64,000 nt of DNA from Papio anubis (GCF_008728515.1 NC_044985.1:941510-1005509); one strand, 5' to 3'. Shown: positions 34,801 to 47,025, numbered from the stretch's first letter. Numbers and translations are program-made. Notes: generated from the sequence alone by a model not told the origin.

Positions 34801-35465
34801 TTAATCCAAGTTTATTTAGTCATAAAGTTCACAAGCTTTCTTGGCAATGAATTTATACTGGATATGGATGTGATTCCCCTTCCAGTTACTCATTTCTGGT
34901 TGAGTGCAGTTACCCCATCCCAATTAATTTTACTATTAACTTGTTATGTAAATCATTCCAAGTGTCACATTATCTGCACTTTATTCACTGATTTCCTGCA
35001 GCTCTCTGAGTATTCTTTCTAATGTCCTTATTCTGTATTTCTATTTTGAGGTTCAAGAAAGACTTTGATACTGAGTACCACGAAATGTTAGAATACAAAG
35101 AAAGTTTCACATTGGTTATTAATCTCCAGTTTTGTAGATGAGAAAGTCAAGAATCAGAAAAATGATGGGATTGTCCTACACTCTTTGCTAGTAAGTGTTA
35201 TATTGAAATAATTGAGATTTTTTTCACTCCCAGCCAATCCAGTTGCCTCTGAACTATCTCCTTAGCAACATATACCTATCTCTCATAATTGGACAATGCC
35301 TTCATGACTAAATCAAAGGAGTCCCTCGGAACTTCACCCTTGCTTAGTTGCTTTGTTCTCAGTAGATGCAAATATAAGCAGCTCCTTGAATAGCACGTGC
35401 TCTACCTTCATAGCTCTCTATCATCCTCTTGTCACTTTCGGTGTTGTTAGTGAATTAGCATGAAA
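34801..35465. other. Unassigned sequence; possible MIR trace
   Basis: 35095-35190 has 'tccagttttgtagatgagaa' and might be a decayed MIR. No gene seen. Confidence 0.35.
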
Positions 35466-35556
35466 GTTTGAGCTATTAGAGTCTTATCACAGCAAGTGGA
35501 TTCAGCTTTTATTTCCCTTGCCTGAAACTCTAATAGAAAGGTGCACTCAAGGCACA
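35466..35556 (+). repeat. Local 90-bp direct repeat, copy 1, with hairpin arms
   Basis: About 94% identical to 36046-36136. 'ctattagagt' near its left end and 'actctaatag' near its right end are exact inverted complements, so each copy can fold into a stem. Not a family I recognise. Confidence 0.9.
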
Positions 35557-36045
35557 AAGATACAGAAAGTAGCTGTTGTGGGCTAATCACAGACTGGTCT
35601 CATCTGATTAGTGTACACTCTCAGCTTGGCCTGCATGGATTGCATTCCGTAGACCCTCATAGGATTTGACCATATTATTAATGGCATTGGTGAGAGCAGG
35701 TGGCACCTGCACCCCAAGCACCTCCTCTAAAAGTCCCTTGTAATACAGGGAAAATGGTGTGGGTTTGAAGCTGCTTCATGGATGCATGCACGGTTGACCC
35801 ACATCTAGATTCTTTAGCTGCAAAAACCAACAGAAGTACAGATACATCACCATAACACTTCTGGGTCCTGGCTGGGATTTTCATGTTTAGAAAGGAAAAA
35901 TAGTGAATAGTTCTTAATCTTAAGGTTTCCTTGTCTGTGAAACATCATGCCAGGTTCTGAGTTCAGGTTACAGCCTCTGCACTTGATTGCTCCTTCATAT
36001 TCTTCAGGACACCACGACCTCAGCCTCCCTCCTGATCTCACACCT
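35557..36045. other. Unassigned sequence between the direct repeats
   Basis: Nothing recognised. It is not itself duplicated. Confidence 0.4.
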
Positions 36046-36136
36046 GAGTTTGAGCTATTAGAGTCTTATTCCAGCAAGTGGATTTGGCTTTTATTTCCCT
36101 TTCCTGAAACTCTAATAGAAAGGTGCACTCAAGGTA
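36046..36136 (+). repeat. Local 90-bp direct repeat, copy 2
   Basis: Second copy, 580 bp from the first. About five substitutions separate the two. Similarity stops abruptly at both ends ('agtttgagc' and 'ctcaagg'). Confidence 0.9.
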
Positions 36137-36279
36137 TGTCCCTGGGCCATGGGAATCGATAAGGGCTGCAGATATTCCTGACATCCCTTGCTAATCATTC
36201 CCAATCAGAGTTACTGGGCAAGATCCAAACTACACTCTCTGAAGAGTCTTTCCTCAAAGTAAGTTGTCCTGGCCGACAC

Positions 36280-36500
36280 TCCTATGGCACCTATGAATGC
36301 CAAGTATGTACACACTTACATATATCAATTTGTTTAACCCTCATATCAGCCCACAGGAAGAACGTATTTTTATCATTTACCATGTTTTTTACAAATGTGT
36401 AAACTGAAGCATAGAGAAATTAAGTGATTCAGTGCTTGTAGCAAGTAGGTGACAGAGCTGGGATAAAGCCAAGCAGGTTATCTCAAGAGCGCATATCTCA
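36280..36500 (+). repeat. MIR element, plus strand
   Basis: 'gtttaaccctcatatcagcc', 'aaatgtgtaaactgaagcat', 'agagaaattaagtgattcag' and 'gtgacagagctgggataaa' are in MIR order. Confidence 0.75.
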
Positions 36501-37485
36501 AGAGAGCTTGCTACGCTGCAACCTTCTTTCTCCTATGTTGTTTGTCTTTCTCTGTCACAGTGAATGAGTGGCTGTGCGTAAGTTCTAGAATGCCAATCTC
36601 GATGGGTACAGTGTTACTCTTACTGTGATTAACCTTTATTTCAAATATTTATTCTTAAGATAAAGATTTGGAAAAAATATTTCAAAGAAAATCTGCAAAA
36701 TGACTTTTTGGTATTTTCAAGAAAATTCTACATCCCACCATTTAATGCCATTACCCTAAAAAGCCTGTTGAAGACTCCCTTCTGTTACCTATCAATTCAT
36801 TTTGTAGCCATTCCTTACTATAAAACAATCCATCCAGATTTAAAGAAATTGGAGTGAACAGTCACATTGAATGAGAAGAGCAAGAAGGATGTTCAGCCTT
36901 GCAGTTTAAAAATAGAGAGCAGATTGCGGTGATTCTGTAATACTCTGTTCTGCCTACAATGGTTGCAAACAGAACAAATAGTGGAAGGAAAGGAAACCAG
37001 TGAATTGCAGGTCATATGGGAGAAGTTTTATTGATGCAGTGGCCGTAAAATCTCTAAACTATCGTGGTTTTCTCTGTTAGCTTCCCATTAATTGAGTATT
37101 TTGAATTTAATCAGGTCACATCTTATATTCGTTCTGTGCACAAGATAAATTACTGTAGGCTTGTAAAGCACAGAAGCTCAAAGCATATTGAGTGCAAAGA
37201 AAGGGCTGAGAGAAAGAAGGCAGACAGAGGGGGCTGGCCGGCTGTGGGCAGCTGCAATCAGCCTCTCTTCACAAAAAGGCTGCCATCTCTGACTTTGTGT
37301 GTACATTTGCATTCCAGGTCACTACTCAGGCTGCACTGCATGGTCTGAGTGCATATAAATTAAATAAACAGATAGGCAGCCGAGCTCCTGACTAGTAGCA
37401 TGCTGTTAAGCTTTGGTGTTTATGTGTTGACTAGTAATTCAACCATCATTACAGAGTAGTTCATCTAGAAAACTTACGGTTTTTA
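36501..37485. other. Unassigned sequence
   Basis: No gene or repeat seen. The block at 37020-37380 is AT-rich and repeat-free and could be conserved, but I have no further support. Confidence 0.4.
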
Positions 37486-37489
37486 GGCT

Positions 37490-37625
37490 AGAATCGATTT
37501 TCTATAAGAAAATTAAAGCTCAAGGAGGGAAAAAGAAGATTTTCCTGAAGTCCTGTAGGTGATTACTAGTCGGAGTGGAGCCACTATTCAGGACTCTTGG
37601 ACAAATGCTCTTCTCACTCCCTCAT
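37490..37625 (+). repeat. MIR fragment, plus strand
   Basis: 'gaaaattaaagctcaaggag', 'gtcctgtaggtgattacta' and 'gagccactattcaggactc' resemble the 3' half of MIR. Confidence 0.5.
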
Positions 37626-39398
37626 GCGTCCCTGCACCAACGTCAGATGATGGCTCCTGGTCTGGGTTTATGATTGTGATGTCTGCAGTGAGCTCTGAAA
37701 TTCTGGAATGTTGCAGACTTTGGGAAAGGTGATGGTACAGATTTGTCCCCCTATTTTTATGTATGTTTGGTGAGGCTAATAGCTAAAATTAGATGTAGAA
37801 TAGGTAAATGCATGTGTTACAGCTACATATTCCTTTTGGAAAAGGAGTATCCCGGAGGCTGAGTGCCTCCTAAGAGTCAGTAAAGGGCTTTGCTAAGGTG
37901 AAATGAGCTGTCCTCAGGGGCTCCTGGTGGTGTGAGATCATCTCCTCATTTCATGAAACTGACTAACTGAAATGAAACCCCAAAGACCTCAAATGCCGAG
38001 ATAAAATTAGGTCCTCCGACTGCCAATTTCTAGCTACTCTTAACCATTGTTAATGCAGTTGCAGTATCATATCACGTGAACACAGCTTTAGCACACTTTG
38101 AATTCACCTTGTGAAGGGAGTCTGGATTGGGTTCCAGAGCTCTGGAAAAGGTTGTTGCCAAAACTGTTCTTGGAAAAATCCTATTGCCTTGTTTCTTCCT
38201 GTGATGTACAATGGTCGTTGCATATTACAGTTTCTCAAGTATAGGCCACCTCTTTGTTTCTAATTCTCTTATTTGTTTTACCCTCATTTGAAAGCAAAGG
38301 AAAAACAGGAAACACTAATACAGAAGTGTCAATAATAACCTCTTTATATGGGATAAAGAGGATAGGCTAGACTATTTTCTAGTAACCAACATCTACCAGA
38401 TTGTCAGACTTGCACAACAAAAGTTTATAGCTTGCTCCATGCAAAGTTCACTCTAGAGGGCAGTTACCTCTCCGGGGCCACTTTTTCTGCCTCAGCCCAG
38501 GAATGGCACTGGTGACTTATGCTCACATTTCATTGGCCAGAACTTGCCTTTGGCTCCACTACACTGCAAGGGGCTATGACCACAGCCACTTGAATGTCTG
38601 ATGAAGGAAGGACAACTGCACATTGTGAAAACCAAAGTCAATATTTGCCCTGGTATTAATTTCTAAGATATTTAAATTCACAATTCCCAATTAAGTTTAT
38701 ACTCTCTGATAGAAGAAGTTTTAGCAAAGATGGTAGCTGCAGTATGTGTATTTACCTATTCTGTGTCTTTAGCTATTAGCCTCACTAAACACATATAAAA
38801 ATAGGGGGAAAATCAGTATCATTATTAAAAACTAGGAAAGGATGTCATTACATTCCCAAATTTCCTCCAGACAATAGGGCTATGATATGAGACTGGATTT
38901 AGGAAAATATTGACCAGTCAGCAAAATACTGCATGAATAGTTTTCATAGAAAACTATGAATGTAAATGGAAGAAAAAAATCCCAATATGATTCCCAAAAC
39001 ACTCTCTGACACCCAGCAGTGTTGGATTGGAGGTAAGGATAGGCAAATGGGGGAGTTGTTGACCCTTACCACTTCTAGTGGAGCCACCTTGAATTCTAGA
39101 AGGCACAACCAAAGGAAATTCAGGAAGTGCTCACCCCAGTTACTGCCAGCCCCAAGCCTTACGAGGCAAAGGGGAGGAGCTTCTGTAGTGGGCTCTCTGT
39201 GAGGGTGGTCATTCCTCAGACCCAAAGCTCTTAACATCCTGTGTATACCCACAGGCTACTAAAAAGTAAGGTCACAATAACTTGAGGAGCTTCTCTATGA
39301 AATTCAAACAGCGACCAATACAATCCGTGACAAACTCATTTCAACTTGAAATTTTGGATAAGCATGGACTTTATGAATAACTGAAGAATTAAAAGCAA
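37626..39398. other. Unassigned sequence
   Basis: Long stretch without gene, RNA or confident repeat. The frames at 38944-39252 (minus) and 38966-39202 (plus) overlap and show no domain. Confidence 0.4.
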
Positions 39399-39525
39399 AG
39401 ACACATATGTGTATATGTGATTGTATGGGTATATATGTATATTTATTGTATAATTATATGTGTATGTACACAACATACACATATACACATATATGTATTT
39501 ATGTATTTGCACTAATGATGGAAAA
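39399..39525. repeat. (TA/CA)-rich degenerate microsatellite
   Basis: Alternating ATATGTGTATATG and ACACATATACAC words form partial inverted complements of one another, so the region can fold into weak cruciform structures. Confidence 0.7.
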
Positions 39526-40239
39526 CAGTCAACACATGTGACAGCTATAGGCTATTATCATTATTATATCAAGATCTCTTGCAAATCACAAAGAAAAATA
39601 TGAACATCTCAAGACCAAAACAGGCAAAGGCTCTGCATAGACAATTTATTCATGAAGATCTACAAATGGCTAGTACTAAGTAAATAAAATGGTACTTCAC
39701 ATTTCCTACACAGGTTCTAGATCACTTGAGAAATAAGACAGAGTCAGCAGGCTTACTATAATATGCTGGGCAGAAGACACAGCTAGAAAAGATATGCTGG
39801 ACCCAGTCTGGAGCATGAGAAGGCCCACTGGAGATCACATCTGGAAGGCATCACAGTTCCCCAAGTCACTACTGCCCATGGCCTGAGTGGAAAAGATGGG
39901 CTAGAAAAAGACCAAGCGTTTGGTCCACTGGCTCCACCTAATTGTGAAACACGGAGCTAAATGTTGCCACCTACCAACCAATTAACTGCTTTTACTTCCA
40001 GGGAGAGTAATGAATAGGGGGAAAGAAGAGTATTTACAGAAAAATCTTCCTCCTGGAAACCGGAAGGGTAGGATAATGAAGTGTTCTTTAAGACACCTTT
40101 ACTGAAAGGAAAATATGTAACTTAATACAACAGTACAATTTCATCTCTACTTTATTAAAGTATTAAAATTATGATAATGATTATAATAAATCTATATTAA
40201 TAATGTGTAAAAATAGATAATATCATATACTATTGAGGA
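39526..40239. other. Unassigned AT-rich sequence
   Basis: No repeat or gene confidently recognised. Confidence 0.35.
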
Positions 40240-41020
40240 AAGTATTTATCAATACCATCTTTTGAGAAGAAAATCTGTCACGCATATCAAAAATCATATC
40301 AAAATGTATAAAATTTATCCAGATAGTTTTACTTCTACAAATCTATGTCTAGGAAATGTTAAATAATTTTTTTTAAGAAAAGTAAAATCATGAATCTTGT
40401 AAAAATATAAAATAAATACATATCAAAGATGGTATTTGTCTCATCTTTAATGAAATAAATAAGCTATTACAACTGACTCAAAGTAGAATGGAAAGGACCC
40501 ACATTTACAAGCTATCAGGAAAGCTGAAATTAATTTAAAAAGATTTTTTAAATTGACCAGAACTCCAATGGCATTACACAGGACACAATTCAGTTGTTTT
40601 TCTATGAAAAAAATCATTTGCATTATTAACGATTTTTATAGTGATAAAATAGTTTAGAAACAATTAAAGGCACAGATACACCAAAAATTATTCTAGACAG
40701 GATACTCAGTAGTCTTTATTGACCATTTTGAAGTAGTTCAGGAATAAGGAGGACAAAGATTTACCAAGAAAGAGTCTTCAAATATTGAGAATAGTGAAAA
40801 ACAAAGGAAACAGGCTAATGTCTAATAATAAGCTATTAGTAAATTTAACTTTGGCATAGTTATAGACTGGAGTGCTATAAAACTGTTGGAAATTACATTG
40901 TAAGGAATATGTAATTCAGTGTGGAAAAATACACAGAAAAATAATTATGTGTTCACATTGTTGCCCAGAAATTAAGTCTAATATAAGTAAACAGCAATTG
41001 CCAAGCTTTTGTATGTTTTT
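40240..41020 (+). repeat. L1M/HAL1-like fragment, plus strand
   Basis: 'gttttacttctacaaatcta', 'aggctaatgtctaataataag', 'gcatagttatagactggagtg' and 'acagaaaaataattatgtg' follow the ORF2 end and 3' UTR of old L1/HAL1 elements. It is very diverged. Confidence 0.5.
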
Positions 41021-41129
41021 GTTTGTTTGTTTCTATGCATACATGTGGGGTTTTTTTGTGTGTTTCACACTATGTGCAAAGCCTTATTTAGGGTTGGAGA
41101 CAAAGGAATAAATTGCTCTTCCTAATAAA

Positions 41130-41197
41130 GAAACTGGAATATCATGGACAAGAACAGGCAACGGAAACTGGAATATCATGGACCAGAACAGGCAACA
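41130..41197 (+). repeat. 34-bp tandem duplication
   Basis: 'gaaactggaatatcatggac' starts at 41130 and again at 41164. The two 34-bp copies differ at two positions. Confidence 0.95.
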
Positions 41198-41689
41198 GGG
41201 AAGAGAATAATATTTAGTCAGAAATAAACCAAGATAATGACAGTGAGCCAGATTTGAGGACAACTGAGAGAATAGACCAGGAGCAAGACATAAATTCCCT
41301 ATTGCTAATGAAATATCATCACAGGGATGGCTAATACAAAACCATGGCTTCTGCCTGTATTACCTGATCCCTTAAGTAATTTTCTGTGCTTCAAGAAAGT
41401 TTGTTGCATATTAGAGCCTTTGGATAGTGATGCTGTGGAGAATTTAAAAAATGAATAAGAATAAGTAAGAAAAATGAAGACAGAAATGTACAGAATTAGT
41501 AAGTAAAAAGAAGACAGAAACTGCAGGAAGAGAGTGGGATTAAGCATGTTGCAGAAGCAGAGGATTGGAGTGAAAGTTGAATGTAACCTAACAATGCTTT
41601 TGCCTATTTGTTAAATAAAATGCTGAGTTTCCTATAACATGTGGACTGAGTGATCAAACCATCCTTGTCAAACATTAGAGGATTGTGGA
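41198..41689. other. Unassigned sequence
   Basis: Nothing recognised. Confidence 0.35.
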
Positions 41690-41880
41690 TAGACCTGAAG
41701 ATGCTTGAAGGAAGATTTGTGGTTTGCATATGCATAGAAATAAATACCAAAATATTAATAGTGTCTATCTGTGATTAGGAAAATTATTTTGGAATTTTAA
41801 TTTGCCCTTTATTATTTTTCTCTATTTTGCATATATTCTTCAATAAATATTATTCCTTTTGCAATAAGATTAAATTTTAC
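41690..41880 (+). repeat. L1M/HAL1-like 3' end, plus strand
   Basis: 'gcatagaaataaataccaa', 'ctatctgtgattaggaaaat' and 'ttgcccttt...aataaatatt'-type text resembles the tail of old L1M/HAL1 copies. It may be the end of the element at 40.2 kb after an insertion. Confidence 0.4.
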
Positions 41881-42214
41881 TTTAGATAACAAAAAAATTG
41901 AACTTTCCAATGTTAAAACCTAAGACCTATAGAGCCTACTGCCCTCCACACTCCTCCTCTACATTAGTGTACAAGAAATACCACACACTCAACTGATCCT
42001 AAGCTAAGTTTGTAATTCTGTACCCAAATCCTGTTCCTCCTCTTGCCTGTCTTGGTGAATATTGGCTCATTCCAGCATCTTGGAAAAGATAACTCTTTCT
42101 GCAACTCTCCACTGTCCCCATATGATGGGAAAACTGGTTCTTGTGAATTCCTCTCCCTTACCAACTTCGATATACACTCTTTGTACTTATTACTAATAAA
42201 TCCTCATCATATCT

Positions 42215-42830
42215 TGGCTAGATTGCATCTATATTTCTTTAGTCATGCTTGCTCCCAATTTAGTCTCCATTCTGTAACAAGAATTTCTTTAAATGCAAAT
42301 TTGATTATGTCTTTCAATTTGTTAAAACTCTTTAGAGAACTACCATAGCCTTTACACTTCAATCCATTCGCTGTGGAGTAGCTTTGTAGGCTTCCACACA
42401 TCCCCTCTCGTAACCCAATCTCATCTTCCACCACTTTCCATCTCTCTCTCTACACCTGTGCATGTGAGATGAATTGCAGGTGTGAGAACACCTTGAAGAC
42501 CTCTAAGCCTTTACACAAATCTCCTCCATTTCCTAGGTATTCTTTAGCCCTTCTCTACCTCATTTTTCAAAACCCAGTCCACATACTAATCCTTAGTGAA
42601 GCCTTGTGTACCCTCAAGTTGAGGCAGGCATCCCCCACAACCTCTATCATCTTTTCTTTGACAACTGTTATAGCTTTATCAAAGTATATTTTAATTATTA
42701 TCTCAATGGCCTGTCTCTTGAAGGTGGCTGTGTTTTATTGCTGTGTTTCTCCTGGGACCTTGCCACATGATTGGGCATTCAGTGAATTGCTGAGGAATGA
42801 AAGACTCTGGCACACTTTCCATTAATGGGG
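42215..42830 (+). repeat. L2 LINE 3' region, plus strand
   Basis: Long match in L2 order: 'tttaaatgcaaatttgattatg', 'acaaatctcctccatttcc', 'gtgaagccttgtgtaccctc', 'tgaaggtggctgtgttttat', 'ttgccacatgattgggcat'. It spans roughly 600 bp of the 3' part, one of the better-preserved L2 copies here. Confidence 0.7.
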
Positions 42831-43122
42831 ATGAGACTTGTGTGGGTGTAAATTGTGTATGAATGAGGGTCTATGTGTAATTAATACTTTTCTCAAATTT
42901 CTAAATGATGAATAGATGTCCACCCTGGGAGAGCATCGTCATCATGATGGTTATGGAATGAGAAAGGAGAATGGGCATCAAACCTTGTGCTTGGCCAGGA
43001 AGAGGTTAGAGGAAAGTCCTCTAAGAAGGGTGGTTAGCCCACTGCCTCTTGGCCTGGCAGCTGGACTGGTTGTGGCTTTGAATGAAAAACTTTTGTCAAC
43101 TTGAAAATCATCCCATTTTTGC
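42831..43122. other. Unassigned sequence
   Basis: Nothing recognised. Confidence 0.35.
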
Positions 43123-43176
43123 CTGGAATTTAAGTCTCTGTCTTCAGATCTGGAATTTAAGCCTCTGTCTTCAGAT
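43123..43176 (+). repeat. 27-bp tandem duplication
   Basis: 'ctggaatttaagtctctgtc' at 43123 recurs at 43150 with one change (t to c). Two copies. Confidence 0.95.
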
Positions 43177-44397
43177 CTAGTGAAGTTCCTGCAATGGAGG
43201 ATTTGGCTAAAGTTAATCTAGAAAGAGATTCGCTGCAGTCTCTAGTGGTATAAGCTGTGGCAAGAACAGGCAACAACACAGTGGTGTTCCAGCCTAGCAG
43301 ACAGGACCAGATCAATGAGTGAATTAAAGCCCACTTCTGCCAGGAGCCTCTTTCAGTGAGGGAATTTGGCTTACTAAATGTGAATAGCCACTATTTTGTT
43401 TATCCTATCTATGCATAAAAATATCCAGCATCCTTGGGCAATGGTACTAGTGAAGATTGCTATGCAGGCATTTGACTGTCTGTGTCATAGCTTTTGCCCC
43501 AGGCTAAGGCAGAGTTCACACCTGTGCAGACTACAAAGGCCAGGTGTTTGTTTACTGGGTTCAAAGACAAGCTTGTCTTGGAGCAGGAAGCAAAGAGTCT
43601 TTCTTTGGCTTCTGTGATACTTTCTGGGATTGGGAGTGGGAACAGAGGGAATCATTTAACTTCCTGTACTTCCTCAGTACAGTCTTCTGCAAAATGAGGA
43701 CAACCCTTCAGTTGTTCTTCCTTCCCCACTCGTACCCTTGGAGACATTTCAACTTAGAGAACTGGAAGGATCTGAGAGACCATAGTCTGTAACTTTATTT
43801 TAGCAGATGATGAAGTCAAAGCCCTCATTGCTTCACTAAAGAGACCTTTCTCAAATGCACATCTACAGTGAGTCATTCCCACCTATAGCCATGTTAGCAC
43901 TTCCCACTGCCTCCACGTTGAGTCCTAGCTCTCTTTAATGGCTAAAGAATCATCAGGTTGGTAGGAGCTTCCCCTGCTAGTCTCTCCAGACCATCTCTTG
44001 CTACCCATCCTTCCCCACCCTTATTCTACCCCATGACTTTCCTAGAGAAGCTGCATCCCTCTCAGCTCCAGACTTCTGCTCCTGCATTTACCAGGATTTT
44101 CTTTCTTACTTGGAGACTAGCCTCTGAGTTCAAAGCTCCTCTCCTGCCTTCCTAGGCTGGATGATGTCTCTCTTCTCTGCTCCTGCCTCACATTGCTCTT
44201 CTCTGTCATTGTACACTCAGTGATACAGCCACTGTCTGTGTCCCTCACTGGGCCAGAAGAGCCTCTCAGCTGGCATCTGAGCCTGATTCACCTCTGCCTC
44301 TCCACAAGCTCATGGATCCCAGAGGGTCACTGGTCAGTAACCTTTTGTGAGAAGGTGAAGGAGGAAGGGGCAGCTTAGTAAGTGACAGAGTCCATCA
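43177..44397. other. Unassigned sequence
   Basis: Overlapping frames at 43396-43792 and 43958-44378 are not recognised. 43960-44240 is pyrimidine-rich and might be a decayed L2. No gene supported. Confidence 0.4.
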
Positions 44398-46050
44398 GTG
44401 TCTACGTGGGTAGATGAGAGGATGGGTGAGTGGGTGTCTGTGTGAGTGAGTAGGTAGGGTCTAGGTGGGTGAATGAATGATTAAGTGCCTAGGTGAGTAC
44501 GTAGATGGGTGCCTAGGTGGGTGAGTATCTAGGTAGATGGATGAGTGAGTCAGTGTCTAGGCAGATGAATGAGGGGATGTGTAGATGGGTGGATGACTGG
44601 GCATCTAGGTAGATGGGTGAGAGGCTGTCTATATGGGTGAGTAAATGGGTGTGTAGATAGATGGAGTGAGTGGGTGGGTGTCTAGATGGGTGAGTGATCC
44701 TTGGTGGGTGAGTATTGGGTGCCTAGATGAGTAAGTGGGTGTCTAGATGGGTTGGTGAGTGGATGTTTGGGTGAGTGGAGGTTTAGGTGAGTGAGTGAAT
44801 AGCTATCTTGGTGGGTGGGTGAGTGGGTGTCTAGCTGGGTGGGTGAGTGGGTGTATCTAGGTGGGTGGGTGACTGGGTATCTAGGTGGATGAATGAGTGG
44901 GTGTCTAGGTGATGATTAAGTGGGTGTCTAGGTGGATGAGTGAGTGGTATCTAAAATTGGGTAGTGGGTTTCTAAGTGATGATTGAGTGGGTATCTAGGT
45001 GGAGTGGGCATCCAGAGTGGTGAGTGAGTGGGTGTCTGGGTGGGTGAGTGGGTATCTAGGTGGTGGTGGGTGTCTGGGTGGATGGGTGAGTGGGTGCCGG
45101 GTGGGGTGAGTGGAGTGGGTTAATCTGGGTGGTGGGTGGGTTAGATTGGGTGGGGAGTGGGTCTAGGTGGATGAGTGAGTGGGTGTCTAGGTGGTGGGTG
45201 AGTGGGTTTCTAGATGGTGGGTGTCTAGATGATTGAGTGGAGTGTCTAGGTGGGTGGGTGGGTGGAGTTATCTGGAGTAGGTGGAGTGGGTATCTAGAGT
45301 GGATGAATGGTGATTGTATCCTAGGGGATGATGGAGTGGGGTATCTACCATTGGTGGGTGTGTCTAGGTGGGTGGGGGAGTGGAAGTGATTGTCTAGGTG
45401 GGTGAGTGAGTATCTAAATTGAATGGACTAAAATTGGATGTCTAGGTAGGTGGGTGAGTAGGTGCTCTGCTGAGGGGATGAGTAGTGGGATGTCTCGTGG
45501 ATCAAGTGAGTAGGTGATCTAGCTGGGTGGGTGAGTGGATGTTTAAGTGGATGGGTGAGTGAATGGGTGTCTTGCTGGGTGGGTGGGTGAGTGGGTGCTT
45601 AGGTGGGTGAGTGAGTGGGTGTCTGGGTGGGTGGATGAGTGGGTACCTAGATGGGTGAGTGGTGGGTGTCTGGGTGGGTGGATGAGTGGGTATCTAGATG
45701 GGTGAGTGAGTGGGTGTCTGGGTGGGGGAGAGAGTGGGTGTATACATGGGTGGATGTTTAGGTGGGTGGGTGAGTGAATAGGTGTCTTGCTGGGTGGATG
45801 AGTTAGTGTCTAGGTGGATGGTAGGTGTCTAGGTGGGAGGGTTGAGTGATTGCTAAAGAAGAGTATGAGTAATATTTTGAATGGAGTGGAGCCAGTGAGG
45901 TGGGTGGATGATAACGTGAGTTTGTCTGTGAGTGGTGACAGTGTGTGGTGGTGGTAGGAAGAGGTTGGGTAGGAGAGTAGGTGGTTGAAGCAGGTAAGCA
46001 GCTGAGTAGTGGGTGTGTGGGCACATGGGTAAGTGAGTGGGTGATTGAAA
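44398..46050 (+). repeat. G-rich minisatellite, ~20-28 bp unit
   Basis: About 1.65 kb of tandem units built from 'gtgggtgtctaggtgggtga' and variants with 'gagt', 'gatg' and 'atct' blocks. The plus strand has almost no runs of C, giving extreme G/C strand skew. Units are cleanest at 44820-44930 and 45530-45790, and irregular at 44950-45520 and after 45840. Reverse-strand frames across it (rich in His, Pro and Thr) are artefacts of the repeat. Confidence 0.95.
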
Positions 46051-46624
46051 CATTAATGGAATGGAGCAGGAGCAGCATGATAAGCTCAAAATCCTACAGA
46101 GCCCAGGCAGGCACCTCACATTCCTGACAGATGCTCTCTCCACACCCCGTGCTGTCCCCATCCCCTCTTTGAGTCCCCACTGCTGTCACTCCACACTCAT
46201 ATTGCCCCTTCATTTGCTAAAATGCATGCTACATGGTCACCTGGAAGTAGAAGGCACTAAGATACAAACCAAACCAAATTGGCCCATCAGCCCTGTGCAG
46301 ATGGAAGGCTGGCACAGATGAAGCAGCTTCTGTCAGACCCTCCAGCACAGGCCCTGGGCAGGGAAGGGGCCCTGGGGCTGGAGCAGCTATCTCTTCACTG
46401 GCAGGTGACCTCACACTCAGCTGTGCCACCAGGGGAGAGGTAGTCATAGCAGAGACATGCACATGGCCAGGTCCAATGGTGTGAGTGGATGCAGATCTTC
46501 CGAGATCAGAGGCTGCATCCAGTCCATCAGTGAGTCCTCATGACCCAGCTCAGAGCTGGAAGAGGATGGCATAATGAGGGGCTGAAGGAAGGTGTCCACC
46601 AGACTCTGAAACTCCACTGGAGGA
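46051..46624. other. Unassigned sequence
   Basis: Nothing recognised. It lies directly beside the minisatellite. Confidence 0.4.
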
Positions 46625-46693
46625 AGAACATTACCTAAGGTAATGTTCTTAGGTTACTTAGGTACCTTAGGTAATTACTTAAGGTAATGTTCT
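46625..46693. repeat. Quasi-palindrome with three related arms
   Basis: 46625-46649 is a perfect inverted repeat: 'agaacattacc', a 3-base loop, then 'ggtaatgttct'. The right arm 'aaggtaatgttct' recurs exactly at 46681-46693. Between them lies 'taggtacctta', another palindromic word. Confidence 0.95.
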
Positions 46694-47025
46694 CCCATGC
46701 CTGCTGAAAATCCTGCAGGGACACAGCATGATATTACCTATGGTTTTGGAAAATAGATTATAACCAAAAAACCGAGGACATTAAAAAGAACAATAACAAG
46801 TCAGGTGGTGTTTGGAATCTCAGCTCCTCATAAAACCGAATTCACAAGCAGCAGCAGTGGGCGAGAATGGCTATTTCCCCAAGGTGGAACCTTAAGAAAA
46901 ACACATTTTGAAAGTTAATGAGGGAGGAAGAGGCAAAAAGAAACACAATTTGCTTTAAAAACATATGGAGAGAAAAATTCTCAACAGATTCCCACGCAGC
47001 GTTTGTGATCTGGTTGTCTGACATT
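46694..47025. other. Unassigned sequence
   Basis: Nothing recognised. Confidence 0.35.

Noticed and set aside
44398..46050. CRISPR-like repeat array
   Set aside because: Repeats are head-to-tail without unique spacers, in a primate sequence; it is a minisatellite.
45803..46161. Thr/Pro/His-rich frames on the minus strand
   Set aside because: Translations of the G-rich minisatellite.
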